Below, piece after piece: positions 25,145-36,132 of a DNA stretch of 42,653 nucleotides. A program made the position numbers and the translations under genes. The DNA is from Candidatus Phosphitivorax anaerolimi (GTDB taxonomy: Bacteria > Desulfobacterota > Desulfomonilia > UBA1062). The notes under the pieces are model-generated. The model worked only from the letters and a program-made list of their open reading frames with translations. It was not told the DNA's origin and ran no database searches. Position 1 is the first letter of the stretch, and the number at the start of each line of letters is the position of its first letter. Location of the stretch: NCBI GenBank assembly GCA_001896555.1, contig MPOS01000007.1:1-42653 (forward strand). The letters run 5' to 3'.

Positions 25145-25213
25145 GCAGGTCGGGGTCAGGTCTCGACATATGACACGGGGAGTGTCATATGTCGAGACCT
25201 GACCCCGACCTGC
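25145..25213. repeat. perfect 32-bp inverted repeat (MITE/REP-like palindrome)
   Basis: The left arm 25145-25176 and the right arm 25182-25213 are exact reverse complements, with a 5-base loop GGGGA. It lies in the gap between lpd and hisI. The arm includes GGGGTCAGGTCTCGACATATGACAC, words shared with the decayed copy at 17128. Palindromes of this type often belong to IS200/RAYT-related families. Both arms are intact, suggesting recent insertion or selection. It could also act as a bidirectional terminator hairpin, though no U-tract follows. Confidence 0.85.
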
Positions 25214-25229
25214 TATGACTCCGATCCTG

Positions 25230-26585
25230 CTAGGGCTGGTGAACGTTTGTCCCCAGGAGGTCTTCGGCCGCCTCTTTGAGGATTTCCGCCAGGGTGGGGT
25301 GCGGGAAGTATGATGCGAGGAACTGCTCGGCCGTGAGCCCCTGGTCAACGGCCAGGGCTGCTGTGGATATGAGGTCCGTTGCGTGGGGTCCGACGATGCT
25401 GACCCTTGTGATCACCCCTTCGGGTGAGGTGGTGATGCGGGCATAGCCGTCGTTCTCCTCCATGGTCCGTGCCCTGCCCAGCGCGGAGAGGGGGAAGGTG
25501 CCGGTGCGCCCGCCGGCCGATTCCTCAGGCGAGGGGGTGCTTCCTACCGAGGCGACCTCGGGCCGGGTAAAGATGGCCGATGGGATATTCCGGTAGGACA
25601 TGTTCTCGCCGGAGCCCGTGATGTGATCCACGGCCACGGCTGCCTCGCGGGAGGCCACATAGGCGTACATGTACTCGCCGGTTACGTCTCCGATGGCATA
25701 CACGCCCGGGACAGAGGTCTCAAGGTGCCCGTCGACCACGATCCCGCCGTAATCGTTCAATGCAAGGCCGATCTCCTGGCAGCCGGCGGGAATGCGGGGC
25801 TGCCTGCCGATGCACAGGAACACCTTGTGCACATCCACGGTTCTGCCGCCTTCGGGGGTATCCAGTGACAATGAATAGGGGCCTGTGCCTTCGACATGGG
25901 TAACGCGCGCCGAGGTGTGGATCCTGATCTTGCGCATGAGTTTGGTCATGTACGAGGAGATGTGCTCCTCTTCCAGGGGCAGGATACGATCGAGCGCCTC
26001 GATGAGTGTCACCTCCACGCCGAGGGTGCTGAAGAGATGGGCCATCTCCATCCCGATCACGCCCGCCCCGATAATGGCGAGCGACTCGGGCAGCTCGGTG
26101 ACCTCGAATACCTCGTCGCTGGTCCATATGCCTCTTTCCGCAAAGAGCCGGGGACGCTTGGGATTCGACCCGGTGGCGATGATGATGTGTCCGGCCTTTA
26201 AGAGCTTATCCCCCGCTGTTACCAGCCCGGGCCCGGCGATGTCCGCAGTGCATGAGAAGATATCCACCCGGTTCTGCTTCAGGAGATATTCGACCCCCTT
26301 CGAGAGCCTGGCGACCACCCGGTCTTTTCTGGCCTTTATCCGGGCGAAGTCCACGGTCGGCTTCTCCACCCTGATGCCGAACTTCTCAGCCTCTCTTATC
26401 TTGGCCAGGAGGGCCGCGCTTTCGATGTAGGCCTTGGTGGGGATGCACCCGGTATTGGTGCAGGTGCCGCCGAAGCTCGAGCCCTCGGCGATGGCTACCT
26501 TCAGCCCCTTCCTGGCGGCGAGGATGGCTGCTGTATAACCGCCCGGCCCTGCGCCGATAACCACGAGATCATAGATTTCAAACAT
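25230..26585 (-). CDS. lpd: dihydrolipoyl dehydrogenase
   Basis: A 451-residue flavoprotein that reoxidises dihydrolipoamide with NAD+ in 2-oxoacid dehydrogenase or glycine cleavage complexes. The FAD-binding motif VVIGAGPGGYTAA is at the N-terminus. The redox disulfide is in GGTCTNTGCIPTKA (Cys42, Cys47). A second nucleotide-binding motif (IIGAGVIGMEMA) and the FAD motif GVYAIGDVTG follow, and the interface catalytic pair is in FPHPTLAEIL. The rest of a dehydrogenase complex is not here, so its partner system is unknown. It overlaps the preceding 106-residue gene by 8 bases. Confidence 0.9.
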   Translation of the reverse strand: MFEIYDLVVIGAGPGGYTAAILAARKGLKVAIAEGSSFGGTCTNTGCIPTKAYIESAALLAKIREAEKFGIRVEKPTVDFARIKARKDRVVARLSKGVEYLLKQNRVDIFSCTADIAGPGLVTAGDKLLKAGHIIIATGSNPKRPRLFAERGIWTSDEVFEVTELPESLAIIGAGVIGMEMAHLFSTLGVEVTLIEALDRILPLEEEHISSYMTKLMRKIRIHTSARVTHVEGTGPYSLSLDTPEGGRTVDVHKVFLCIGRQPRIPAGCQEIGLALNDYGGIVVDGHLETSVPGVYAIGDVTGEYMYAYVASREAAVAVDHITGSGENMSYRNIPSAIFTRPEVASVGSTPSPEESAGGRTGTFPLSALGRARTMEENDGYARITTSPEGVITRVSIVGPHATDLISTAALAVDQGLTAEQFLASYFPHPTLAEILKEAAEDLLGTNVHQP

Positions 26586-26898
26586 GATCGTTCACCGGTT
26601 TCTTGGATTTTTTGTCCGGGATGGGATAGCAGATCTCCACATACCGGTGCTTGCGGACCCCGATCGCCTCCCGGTGTATCATGAGCATCTCCCTGCGCGA
26701 GAGGGCCTGCCTTCTGAGGCTGTTGAACTCTTCGACCATGGCATTGTAGGCGTACACATCCTCTGTCGTTTCCATCTTCCTGTCCAGCGCATCCAGTCTC
26801 GCCAGGATCTCTTCCAGCAGGTCTCCGCTGTGGCCGAGGGCCTTGGCCATTTCCTCGACGATCTCCTCCTGGGTTTTGTCGACTCCGTCTCTGTTCAT
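26578..26898 (-). CDS. small coiled-coil protein upstream of lpd
   Basis: A 106-residue acidic, mostly helical protein with heptad-like Leu/Ile spacing at residues about 10-45, and a conserved-looking C-terminal segment (HREAIGVRKHRYVEICYPIP). It overlaps the lpd start by 8 bases, suggesting translational coupling. I do not recognise the family. The ribosome binding site is weak (AGGG). It may act with the flavoprotein, but nothing shows that directly. Confidence 0.6.
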   Translation of the reverse strand: MNRDGVDKTQEEIVEEMAKALGHSGDLLEEILARLDALDRKMETTEDVYAYNAMVEEFNSLRRQALSRREMLMIHREAIGVRKHRYVEICYPIPDKKSKKPVNDHV

Positions 26899-27306
26899 AC
26901 AATGTGTTACCCTACCATAGGAAGACAGGTGATGAAAGACGCATCATCGGGATGAAAATGATAAGGCTTTCCCTCAAGGGATGGTTCAATTATAATGTGC
27001 GCGGTTGGGCCTGAAAGGGTGATCGTCTGCAACCCCCTTCGCGATTGAGAACGCAAAGGCCGGGTCTGCTTCCTGCAGCCCGCTGCTTTACAAAGGGTCC
27101 AGGGTTTGCCCTGATAGGTTCATGCCTTTGATCGAACGGCCCGTTAGATGGGTCGCAAACGGCCGCAGCAATGCTCCGGCTTGGTACCTTCATTGAACTG
27201 GGCAGGGGCCTGCCGCGGAAAACAACGCCACGACGGCATGACAGGATGCTTGGATAAAGGTAGAAAGGGCAATAACCGATAAGCATGCATAATGGAGGCT
27301 CCTTGA
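26899..27306. other. divergent intergenic region upstream of pfk
   Basis: About 408 bases between divergent genes. TATAAT at 26991-26996 is a possible -10 box on the plus strand, but no good -35 is seen. A GGAGG at 27293-27297 serves pfk. Short open frames in this stretch look random. I see no RNA gene or riboswitch. Confidence 0.5.
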
Positions 27307-28626
27307 ATGAACGGTGAAATCGTATACGAGGGGATCGATACATCCATACAGTCACTGGGGGTTCCCACCATCGATTCTCCCCTTCTTGCGACCTCACGGT
27401 GCGTGGAGGAACACGAACGGGTGATCATCGACACTTCTCTCGCCGCCATCGAGGCATCTCTTAGGGAAAACCGGGAAATTCCCTCGTTCGAACGCGCGGG
27501 CCCGCGCAAAAAGATCTTCTTCGATCCGTCGAAGACCAAGTGCGGTATCGTCACCTGCGGCGGGTTGTGCCCGGGCATCAACGACGTGATCCGGGGCATC
27601 GTCCACGAGCTGTACTATATGTATGGGGTGGAGATTATCTATGGCATTCCCTATGGACTGCAGGGATTCATCCCGCGCTACCGGCACTCCTTCATTGACC
27701 TGACGCCCTCGTTTGTGGAGAATATCCACGGGCTGGGCGGGACGGTTCTGGGTTCGTCCCGGGGTTCGCAGGATATCGGCGAGATCGTGGACGCCATTGA
27801 GCGGGTCAACCTGAACATCGTATTCTTCATCGGCGGGGACGGCACGCTGAAGGCCGCCTCCGCCGTTGCACGGGAGATTCTGTCGCGCGAATACACCTGT
27901 TCGGTGATCGCGATTCCCAAGACCATCGACAACGATATCAGCTTCGTTTCCCAGACCTTTGGCTTCGATACAGCCGTAGAAGAGGCTGGGAAGGTGATCC
28001 GGTGCGCCCACGTCGAGTCCAGAGGCGCGCCCTACGGCGTCGGCCTGGTAAAGCTCATGGGCCGGGACTCTGGATTCATCGCCGCCAACGCGGCGCTGGC
28101 CTGCCGCGAGGCGAACTTTGTGCTCGTGCCCGAGGAGGATTTCGATCTCGAAGGGGACAAGGGCCTGCTCGCTACCCTCGAGCGCAGGCTCAAGGCACGG
28201 GGACATGCCGTGATCGTGGTGGCTGAGGGTGCGGGCCAAAAATTCTTCGACGGCCTCCCCAAACAGACCGATCTCTCCGGCAATGTCAAAAAAGGCGATA
28301 TCGGCCTGTTTTTAAAAGAGAAGATCGAAGAGTATTTTTCCGCCCGGTCGTATCAGGTCAATCTCAAATACATCGATCCGAGCTATGTGATCAGGAGCGT
28401 GGTGGCCAATTCCTCGGATTCCATATTCTGCGGGTTCCTGGCCCAGATGGCCGTTCATGCGGGCATGAGCGGGAAGACCGACATGCTCATCGGCCTGTGG
28501 AACAACGCGTATGTGCATATCCCCATAGCTCTGAGCGTCAGAGAGCGGAAGAAGATCGACATAACCGGGCCCCTGTGGATGTCGGTTAAGGAATCCACCG
28601 GGCAGCCGATCATGAGGAATGGGTAA
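27307..28626 (+). CDS. pfkA: ATP-dependent 6-phosphofructokinase, long (plant-type) group
   Basis: A 439-residue phosphofructokinase catalysing phosphorylation of fructose 6-phosphate in glycolysis. Motifs: GIVTCGGLCPGIND, FFIGGDGTLKAA and AIPKTIDNDISF. The Gly after the Asp in GGDG predicts ATP rather than pyrophosphate as donor, while the Lys of PKTIDND is otherwise typical of PPi enzymes; this combination is known in the plant and trypanosome type. An extra N-terminal region of about 75 residues precedes the catalytic core, as in that long group. The ribosome binding site GGAGG lies 8 bases upstream. The glucan operon upstream feeds the same pathway. Confidence 0.88.
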   Translation: MNGEIVYEGIDTSIQSLGVPTIDSPLLATSRCVEEHERVIIDTSLAAIEASLRENREIPSFERAGPRKKIFFDPSKTKCGIVTCGGLCPGINDVIRGIVHELYYMYGVEIIYGIPYGLQGFIPRYRHSFIDLTPSFVENIHGLGGTVLGSSRGSQDIGEIVDAIERVNLNIVFFIGGDGTLKAASAVAREILSREYTCSVIAIPKTIDNDISFVSQTFGFDTAVEEAGKVIRCAHVESRGAPYGVGLVKLMGRDSGFIAANAALACREANFVLVPEEDFDLEGDKGLLATLERRLKARGHAVIVVAEGAGQKFFDGLPKQTDLSGNVKKGDIGLFLKEKIEEYFSARSYQVNLKYIDPSYVIRSVVANSSDSIFCGFLAQMAVHAGMSGKTDMLIGLWNNAYVHIPIALSVRERKKIDITGPLWMSVKESTGQPIMRNG

Positions 28627-28667
28627 GGGAAGCGTGACGCAGTCGAAACCGAGAAAAGGAGAAAGGT

Positions 28668-29492
28668 ATGGAAGACAAGATTCTTGACGATGACGATATC
28701 ATCGATCTCACGGATCTTCTGGAGGAAGGCGAACCCAAAGGACGAAAGGCGAAGAAGGAGGCAGAGCCGCCGGCGCGCATCCCTTTGAACGAGCCCGATT
28801 CGTTTGACCTGGGCAAGGAAATATCCATGGAATACGATGTCTCGGTCGAAGAGATCGAACAGGGGGGAGAGAGCCTGGATATAGACGCCAGCCTCTCTTC
28901 GGGGGAAGAGATCGCCCTTTCCCCTGAGAGTGGAGAAGGCGAAGAGATAGTCCTGTCCCAGGAGCCCGAAGGAGAGATCGAGTTCGACTTCGGCGACGCT
29001 GAGCCTGAGAAAAAGAAAAGCAAAGAGGCACCCCATCGAAAACAATTGGAAGAAATCTCTGTGGAAGACCCCGGCGGGTCAACTTTTGAGATGGACGATG
29101 ACCTGTCCGCGGCTGCGGGCTCCGGTCTGGAAAAACAGCCGGTGGAACGCACGACAGAGGATGCCGGCGGTGACGCCCTCCAGGAATTCCCGGAGGATGC
29201 CGGAGCCGCGGAGCCTCTTGTCATTCAGGATCAGCCTGCAGATCGATCAGCGGAAGAGATCGGAAAAGAAAACGGCTCGGCACCGGTTCCAGGAGAAGCG
29301 CAGGGCGCTGTCCTCAAGGATGTGCTCGGAGGCCTCAGGCAGGAGATCCCCGGGATGCTCGAGGAAATGGTGAGGCCGATCATGTCCGAGCTCGTACGCG
29401 AGCTGGTTGCGAGCACCCGCGAGCAGCTGCCGGGCATTATCGAAAAGGTGATCCGCGAAGAGATCGAAAAGCTCAAGAAACTGGATTCCTGA
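28668..29492 (+). CDS. acidic disordered protein with PopZ-like C-terminal helices
   Basis: A 274-residue, strongly acidic, low-complexity protein (Glu, Asp, Ser, Gly and Pro rich through about residue 210), with no signal peptide. The last 60 residues form predicted amphipathic helices: LKDVLGGLRQEIPGML, VRPIMSELVRELV and LPGIIEKVIREEIEKL. This layout, an acidic unstructured linker plus a short C-terminal oligomerising helix bundle with RPxxxxL and LPxxxEKxxxEEI motifs, resembles the alphaproteobacterial polar organiser PopZ. Similar tails occur in other deltaproteobacterial proteins, so the match is only suggestive. Its ribosome binding site is AAAGGAG. It sits between pfk and valS. Confidence 0.6.
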   Translation: MEDKILDDDDIIDLTDLLEEGEPKGRKAKKEAEPPARIPLNEPDSFDLGKEISMEYDVSVEEIEQGGESLDIDASLSSGEEIALSPESGEGEEIVLSQEPEGEIEFDFGDAEPEKKKSKEAPHRKQLEEISVEDPGGSTFEMDDDLSAAAGSGLEKQPVERTTEDAGGDALQEFPEDAGAAEPLVIQDQPADRSAEEIGKENGSAPVPGEAQGAVLKDVLGGLRQEIPGMLEEMVRPIMSELVRELVASTREQLPGIIEKVIREEIEKLKKLDS

Positions 29493-29509
29493 TCCGCTCA
29501 CTCTTGAGG

Positions 29510-29536
29510 CCCGCTGACACCCTCGCTGTCAGCGGG
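29510..29536 (+). terminator. hairpin after PopZ-like gene
   Basis: CCCGCTGACA (29510-29519) pairs perfectly with TGTCAGCGGG (29527-29536). A T-run occurs only 14 bases later (TTTTTT, 29550-29555), so it is a terminator candidate rather than a textbook one. It separates the PopZ-like gene from valS. Confidence 0.45.
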
Positions 29537-29697
29537 TCTCCTGAAAGCCTTTTTTGCCTCCTTGCCAGAGATCGGCATAACATCCCCTGGAGAAAAAGCA
29601 GCTTAAGCTCGATTCCGGCTTTTACCCGACCGATAGTTTTGCCTTTCCCCTGTTTTCATGCTATGAAAACCGCAGCCTACTGGTTGAGGAGAAACCC

Positions 29698-32333
<2,636 letters not shown>

Positions 32334-32334
<1 letters not shown>

Positions 32335-33050
32335 TGGCGGGCACACCCTTTCCTCCAATCGTACAGGAGGTTGTGGATCTTCCGTGCGTGGGTTCCACGA
32401 ACACCTTTGCCCTCGATTCGGGCAGGGCCGGCCTCCTGGTGACCGCATCCGAGCAGACAGAGGGCAGGGGCAGGAAGGGCAGGTCCTGGTTTTCTCCGCC
32501 GGGGGCAAACCTCTATGCAACTCTCACAGTGGATATGGTCGATCCCCGGCTGCCCCTGGTGGCCGGGGTGGCGCTCAGAGAGGCCCTGGCAGAGATCACC
32601 GGCAGTAATTTTCCCATAGAGATCAAGTGGCCCAACGACCTGATCGTACAGGGCAAGAAGATCTGCGGCATCCTCTGCGAGGCGCGAAGAGGTATCACGG
32701 CCGTGGGGATGGGAATCAACGTGAATCAGGACGCTTGGCCTGCCGGCCTCGAATCCAGGGCTACCTCACTAGCCCAGGTTCTCGGGCGCGAGGTAGACAA
32801 GGAGCGGGTGCTCCACCGGGCTGTCGAATCCTTGGACAGATGGCTCACGCTCTTCACCAGCCAGGGGTTCGGCCCTGTCCGGAGGAACTATCTCGAGCAC
32901 GGTCTCCTGAGCACACACGAGCTCCTGACTGAGGAGGGCGAACCGTGCTCTATTGTGGGCCTGAATGAAGACGGGCACCTCCTGATCGATGTGGCTGGTG
33001 AGCCCAGAGAACTCGTGAGCGGATCGATCGTCATCCAGCAGAAGGCGTAA
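32334..33050 (+). CDS. birA: biotin--protein ligase without DNA-binding domain
   Basis: A 238-residue ligase that attaches biotin to biotin-carrier proteins such as acetyl-CoA carboxylase. The biotinyl-AMP loop reads GRGRKGRSW, followed by IKWPNDLIVQGKKICGILCE and the C-terminal SH3-like part. No N-terminal helix-turn-helix is present, so it should not repress biotin genes. The start overlaps the valS stop by one base (TAATG). Confidence 0.93.
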
Positions 33051-33164
33051 TTTCAAGGCGGGTGATGGGTGCCGGCTGCATCACCGTTCGTTCATACCGC
33101 TGCTCCCCTTGCATTTTCAGAAGGCCGTACCTACCATTAATATTACAGAATAAAGGGAGGGAGT

Positions 33165-33638
33165 ATGCGTTTAGACAGAATCATCCAGCAGAAATCACAT
33201 GATCCTTATAATGACGGACGGAAGTATACTGAGGGCATGTATTGTCCACGATGCCAGGCCCTCTACCATCAGGGAAGGTGGAGATGGCCGGGGAAAGGCG
33301 ATACCTTTCGGGAGCCGCAGCTCTGTTCGGCCTGCAAGCGGATACGCGACAACTTCCCTGCGGGTGAGATCCGGGTTTCCGGAAAGTATCTGAACAGTCA
33401 CAGGAGGGAGATCGTGAATCTCATCCAGAACGTGGTCAAGGAAGAGGAGGCACGGTCTCCGCTGAAGAAGGTCATCGATTTTTCGAACGAGGGCGACCGG
33501 CTCCGGGTGAGTCTTACCGATGACCATCTGGCGCGCCGTATCGGTGAGGCCCTCCATCGGGCGTACGACGGGGACCTCGCCATCAAGTACTCGGAGGGCG
33601 AACGGTTTGTACGCCTGAAGTGGCACCGGGATGTATGA
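33165..33638 (+). CDS. BCAM0308-like small protein with zinc ribbon
   Basis: A 157-residue protein resembling the uncharacterised BCAM0308 family: basic N-terminus (RLDRIIQQKSHDPY), a Cys4 zinc-ribbon-like set (CPRC near residue 27-30, CSAC near 55-58) and a C-terminal alpha/beta part. The ribosome binding site GGGAGGGAG is strong. Its end overlaps the deacetylase start in an ATGA junction, so the two are coupled. Function unknown; a nucleic acid or ribosome link is a guess. Confidence 0.75.
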   Translation: MRLDRIIQQKSHDPYNDGRKYTEGMYCPRCQALYHQGRWRWPGKGDTFREPQLCSACKRIRDNFPAGEIRVSGKYLNSHRREIVNLIQNVVKEEEARSPLKKVIDFSNEGDRLRVSLTDDHLARRIGEALHRAYDGDLAIKYSEGERFVRLKWHRDV

Positions 33639-34402
33639 GACATCCCGTTATCGTCAATGCAGACGATCTGGGGCTGAGCAGGGAAATCAATGAAGGCATT
33701 TTCGCCGGGCTTGCACAGGGCGTGATCAGCGATGTATCGGTGCTGATCGACGCCCCGTATGCCCTCGATGCCGCTGAAAGACTCCGGGACACAGGCTTTC
33801 TGTGCGTGGGACTCCATATCCTTCTCGATGGCTATCTGGGATGGAGCTCGCCGGGCAGGGAGCGTTTCTCGCGCGTGGAGCTCATGGACTTTCTTCAGGA
33901 TCCGGCCTTCCTGGCGCGCTGCCGCGGGGAGGCGCGCCGGCAGATCGAGAAGTTCTTGGCCCAAGGCCTTACCATCTCGCATATCGATACCCACCATCAC
34001 GTGCACGGGTTTTACCCGATCTTCTCCGAGCTGATGGCCCTCGTGAAGGAATATCGGATACCAGCGGTGCGGTACAGCAGGACCGGATACACGCTCACCA
34101 CCAGAGAGCCCATACCCTTCGACCCGTCACTGTACAAGCGGATGGAGGAGCGCCTGGAAGGCGAGGGCGTCTTCTTCTGCCGCACCATGGTCGAAGGCGC
34201 GGGCAGGATCGGTGAGATAACGATGTTCCCAGCGGAGCTGGTGGTGCATCCTGCACGGGGTGGAGACCCATGGAGGGAGCATGAGATGCAGACGCTTTTC
34301 TCTGATGAGTTTGCGAGCACGATCCAGAGGTGCAATATCGGGCTCGTCTCTTTCCAGGACCTCGTAGACACGGACCAGGCACCCGGGAGCGGCCCGTCCT
34401 GA
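33635..34402 (+). CDS. YdjC/ChbG-family carbohydrate deacetylase
   Basis: A 255-residue protein of the YdjC/ChbG/HpnK family, which removes N-acetyl groups from oligosaccharides or lipid-linked sugars using one divalent metal. The metal and catalytic motifs are NADDLGLS near the N-terminus (Asp10, Asp11) and SHIDTHHHVHG in the middle; a further His is in LVVHPARGG. It begins at ATG 33635, overlapping the previous stop. The substrate is unknown; HpnK-type roles in hopanoid synthesis or glycan deacetylation are both possible. Confidence 0.87.
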   Translation: MRHPVIVNADDLGLSREINEGIFAGLAQGVISDVSVLIDAPYALDAAERLRDTGFLCVGLHILLDGYLGWSSPGRERFSRVELMDFLQDPAFLARCRGEARRQIEKFLAQGLTISHIDTHHHVHGFYPIFSELMALVKEYRIPAVRYSRTGYTLTTREPIPFDPSLYKRMEERLEGEGVFFCRTMVEGAGRIGEITMFPAELVVHPARGGDPWREHEMQTLFSDEFASTIQRCNIGLVSFQDLVDTDQAPGSGPS

Positions 34403-34407
34403 CGGAC

Positions 34408-34722
34408 TCACGCCCCCGGCCCCGCCGTTCCCCGGGCCGGGGACCGGGTGTCTTGACCTGCTGCACGCCTGTCGAATCGGACGTTCCTGATATACAGGAG
34501 GATGTCGGAGGCAACCATGAGCCCGTTGAACAGGTAGAGCAGGATCACCCAGTCGAAGCTGAAGAACAGCTTGTGGAGCACGCCCGCGCAGTATCCGGCA
34601 AGGACGATGACCAGAAAGATCACGCTCTTGCCCTGCGCGGTGCGGGAGACGTAGGACTTGTAAATGGAAGGGGGCCAGGCCGCTCCGAAACAGACCAGCA
34701 TGATGACCTCGAATATGCTCAT
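34408..34722 (-). CDS. small membrane protein, PQ-loop/SemiSWEET-like
   Basis: A 104-residue membrane protein with three hydrophobic segments: residues about 3-19, 32-50 and 58-77. A PQ-loop-like motif (WPPSIYKSY) and a following TAQGKSV recall the SemiSWEET sugar transporter fold, but the canonical Pro-Gln is replaced. The last 20 residues are basic and loose. It converges with the deacetylase, 5 bases apart. Transport function is an inference. Confidence 0.65.
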   Translation of the reverse strand: MSIFEVIMLVCFGAAWPPSIYKSYVSRTAQGKSVIFLVIVLAGYCAGVLHKLFFSFDWVILLYLFNGLMVASDILLYIRNVRFDRRAAGQDTRSPARGTAGPGA

Positions 34723-34853
34723 GACAACAGGCCCTTTCCAGGAATCCGCATCCTCTCGCTCATGGTAAAGGATATCCCCTTATCCGTCTGCATCCGATCC
34801 TCTTACCGGCGCAGGTCAGGAGAGGTCAACAGGTATGTGGAATACACCATGAA

Positions 34854-34887
34854 AGAGCCCGGAAGGGCCTGATGCCTTCCGGGCTCT
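34854..34887 (-). terminator. intrinsic terminator-like hairpin after pilC
   Basis: A 13-bp perfect stem: AGAGCCCGGAAGG (34854-34866) with CCTTCCGGGCTCT (34875-34887) around an 8-base loop. On the minus strand it is followed by TTTC. It lies 36 bases beyond the pilC stop and should end the pilBTC transcript. The core GAGCCCGGAA recurs in the hairpin at 41661. Confidence 0.7.
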
Positions 34888-34922
34888 CTTCTTTGCGGGT
34901 TGTGTTTTAAAGGGGCTCTTCG

Positions 34923-36116
34923 TCAGACGCTTCCGGCCATCCTGAATATGGGCAGGTACATGGCAACGACCACGAAGCCGATGATGCCGCCTAGGAACAC
35001 CATGAGCATGGGCTCAAGAGACGAGGTGAGGGCATCCACCGCGGCGTCCACCTCCTCGTCGTAGAAGTCGGCGATCTTGGAGAGCATCTGGTCCATGGCG
35101 CCCGTGGCCTCGCCCACGGAGATCATCTGCACCACCATGCCAGGAAAGATCCCGGCCTGTGCCAGGGGCTCGGCCATGGACTGCCCCTCGCTGATGGCGC
35201 TCCTGACCGCCTTGATGGCCTTTTCGATGATCACGTTGCCCGCGGTCCGGGAGGTGATCTCGAGACCGTCCATGATCGGGACGCCAGAGGAGATCATGGT
35301 CCCTAAGGTCCTGGTGAACTTGGCCACTGCGACCTTCTTGATGAGCGGCCCGAAGATGGGGAGCTTGAGCAGGGTGTTGTCGATGTAGTATCGCCCCTTC
35401 TCCTGTTTACCGGCCCACTTGAAGGCGACGATGAGGGCGATGATCGCCCCGAACATTGCCCACCAGTAACTGCGGAAGAAATGGCTCATGTCAACGACCA
35501 ACTGGGTGGGACCGGGAAGGGCGGAGCCGAACTGTTCGAACATGTCCTTGAACGTGGGGATGACGAAGATCATCAGGACCGCCACCACGCCGAACGCCAC
35601 GCAGAGCACGATGATGGGGTAGGTCATGGCGCTCTTTACCTTGGCCTTGAGCGCCTCTGCCTTCTCCATATACACCGCGAGCCGGATGAGGACCGTATCG
35701 AGAACGCCTCCGATCTCTCCTGCCGCCACGAGGTTGACATACAGGCTGTCGAACACCTTGGGATGCTTCCCCAGGGCGTCGGCAAAGGTGCTGCCGCTCT
35801 CGACATCGGTTTTTATCTGGGTGAGCACCTTCTTGAAGGTTGGATTGGCCTGCTGGGAAGAGAGGATATCGAGGCACTGCACCAGGGGCAGGCCTGCATT
35901 GATCATGGTTGCGAACTGCCTGGTGAATATGACGATCTCCTTGGTCTTGATCTTCTGCTCGAAGAGCACGATCTGCTTCGGCTTGGCCTTGATCTTGGTG
36001 GGGAGGATTTTCTGCCGCTTGAGCAGAAGCTGTACCGAGGCCTTTGAATCAGCCTCCATCTCCCCTTTCTTGATGGTTCCGTTGGCGAGTTTGCCTTCCC
36101 AAACAAAAACCGGCAT
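34923..36116 (-). CDS. pilC: type IV pilus inner-membrane platform protein PilC
   Basis: A 397-residue member of the type II secretion F / PilC family, the inner-membrane platform on which pilus motors act. Two homologous T2SSF domains (about 65-190 and 270-390) contain the helices, with typical text such as FTRQFATMINAGLPLVQCLDIL and FTRTLGTMISSGVPIMDGLEI. The last helix is GGIIGFVVVAMYLPIF. The ribosome binding site AAAGGAG lies 7 bases upstream. It is the last gene of the pilB-pilT-pilC unit. Confidence 0.94.
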   Translation of the reverse strand: MPVFVWEGKLANGTIKKGEMEADSKASVQLLLKRQKILPTKIKAKPKQIVLFEQKIKTKEIVIFTRQFATMINAGLPLVQCLDILSSQQANPTFKKVLTQIKTDVESGSTFADALGKHPKVFDSLYVNLVAAGEIGGVLDTVLIRLAVYMEKAEALKAKVKSAMTYPIIVLCVAFGVVAVLMIFVIPTFKDMFEQFGSALPGPTQLVVDMSHFFRSYWWAMFGAIIALIVAFKWAGKQEKGRYYIDNTLLKLPIFGPLIKKVAVAKFTRTLGTMISSGVPIMDGLEITSRTAGNVIIEKAIKAVRSAISEGQSMAEPLAQAGIFPGMVVQMISVGEATGAMDQMLSKIADFYDEEVDAAVDALTSSLEPMLMVFLGGIIGFVVVAMYLPIFRMAGSV

Positions 36117-36132
36117 GATCTATCTCCTTTCC

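Noticed and set aside
29556-29697. T-box leader before valS
   Set aside because: No T-box consensus or specifier hairpin is visible and the leader is too short.
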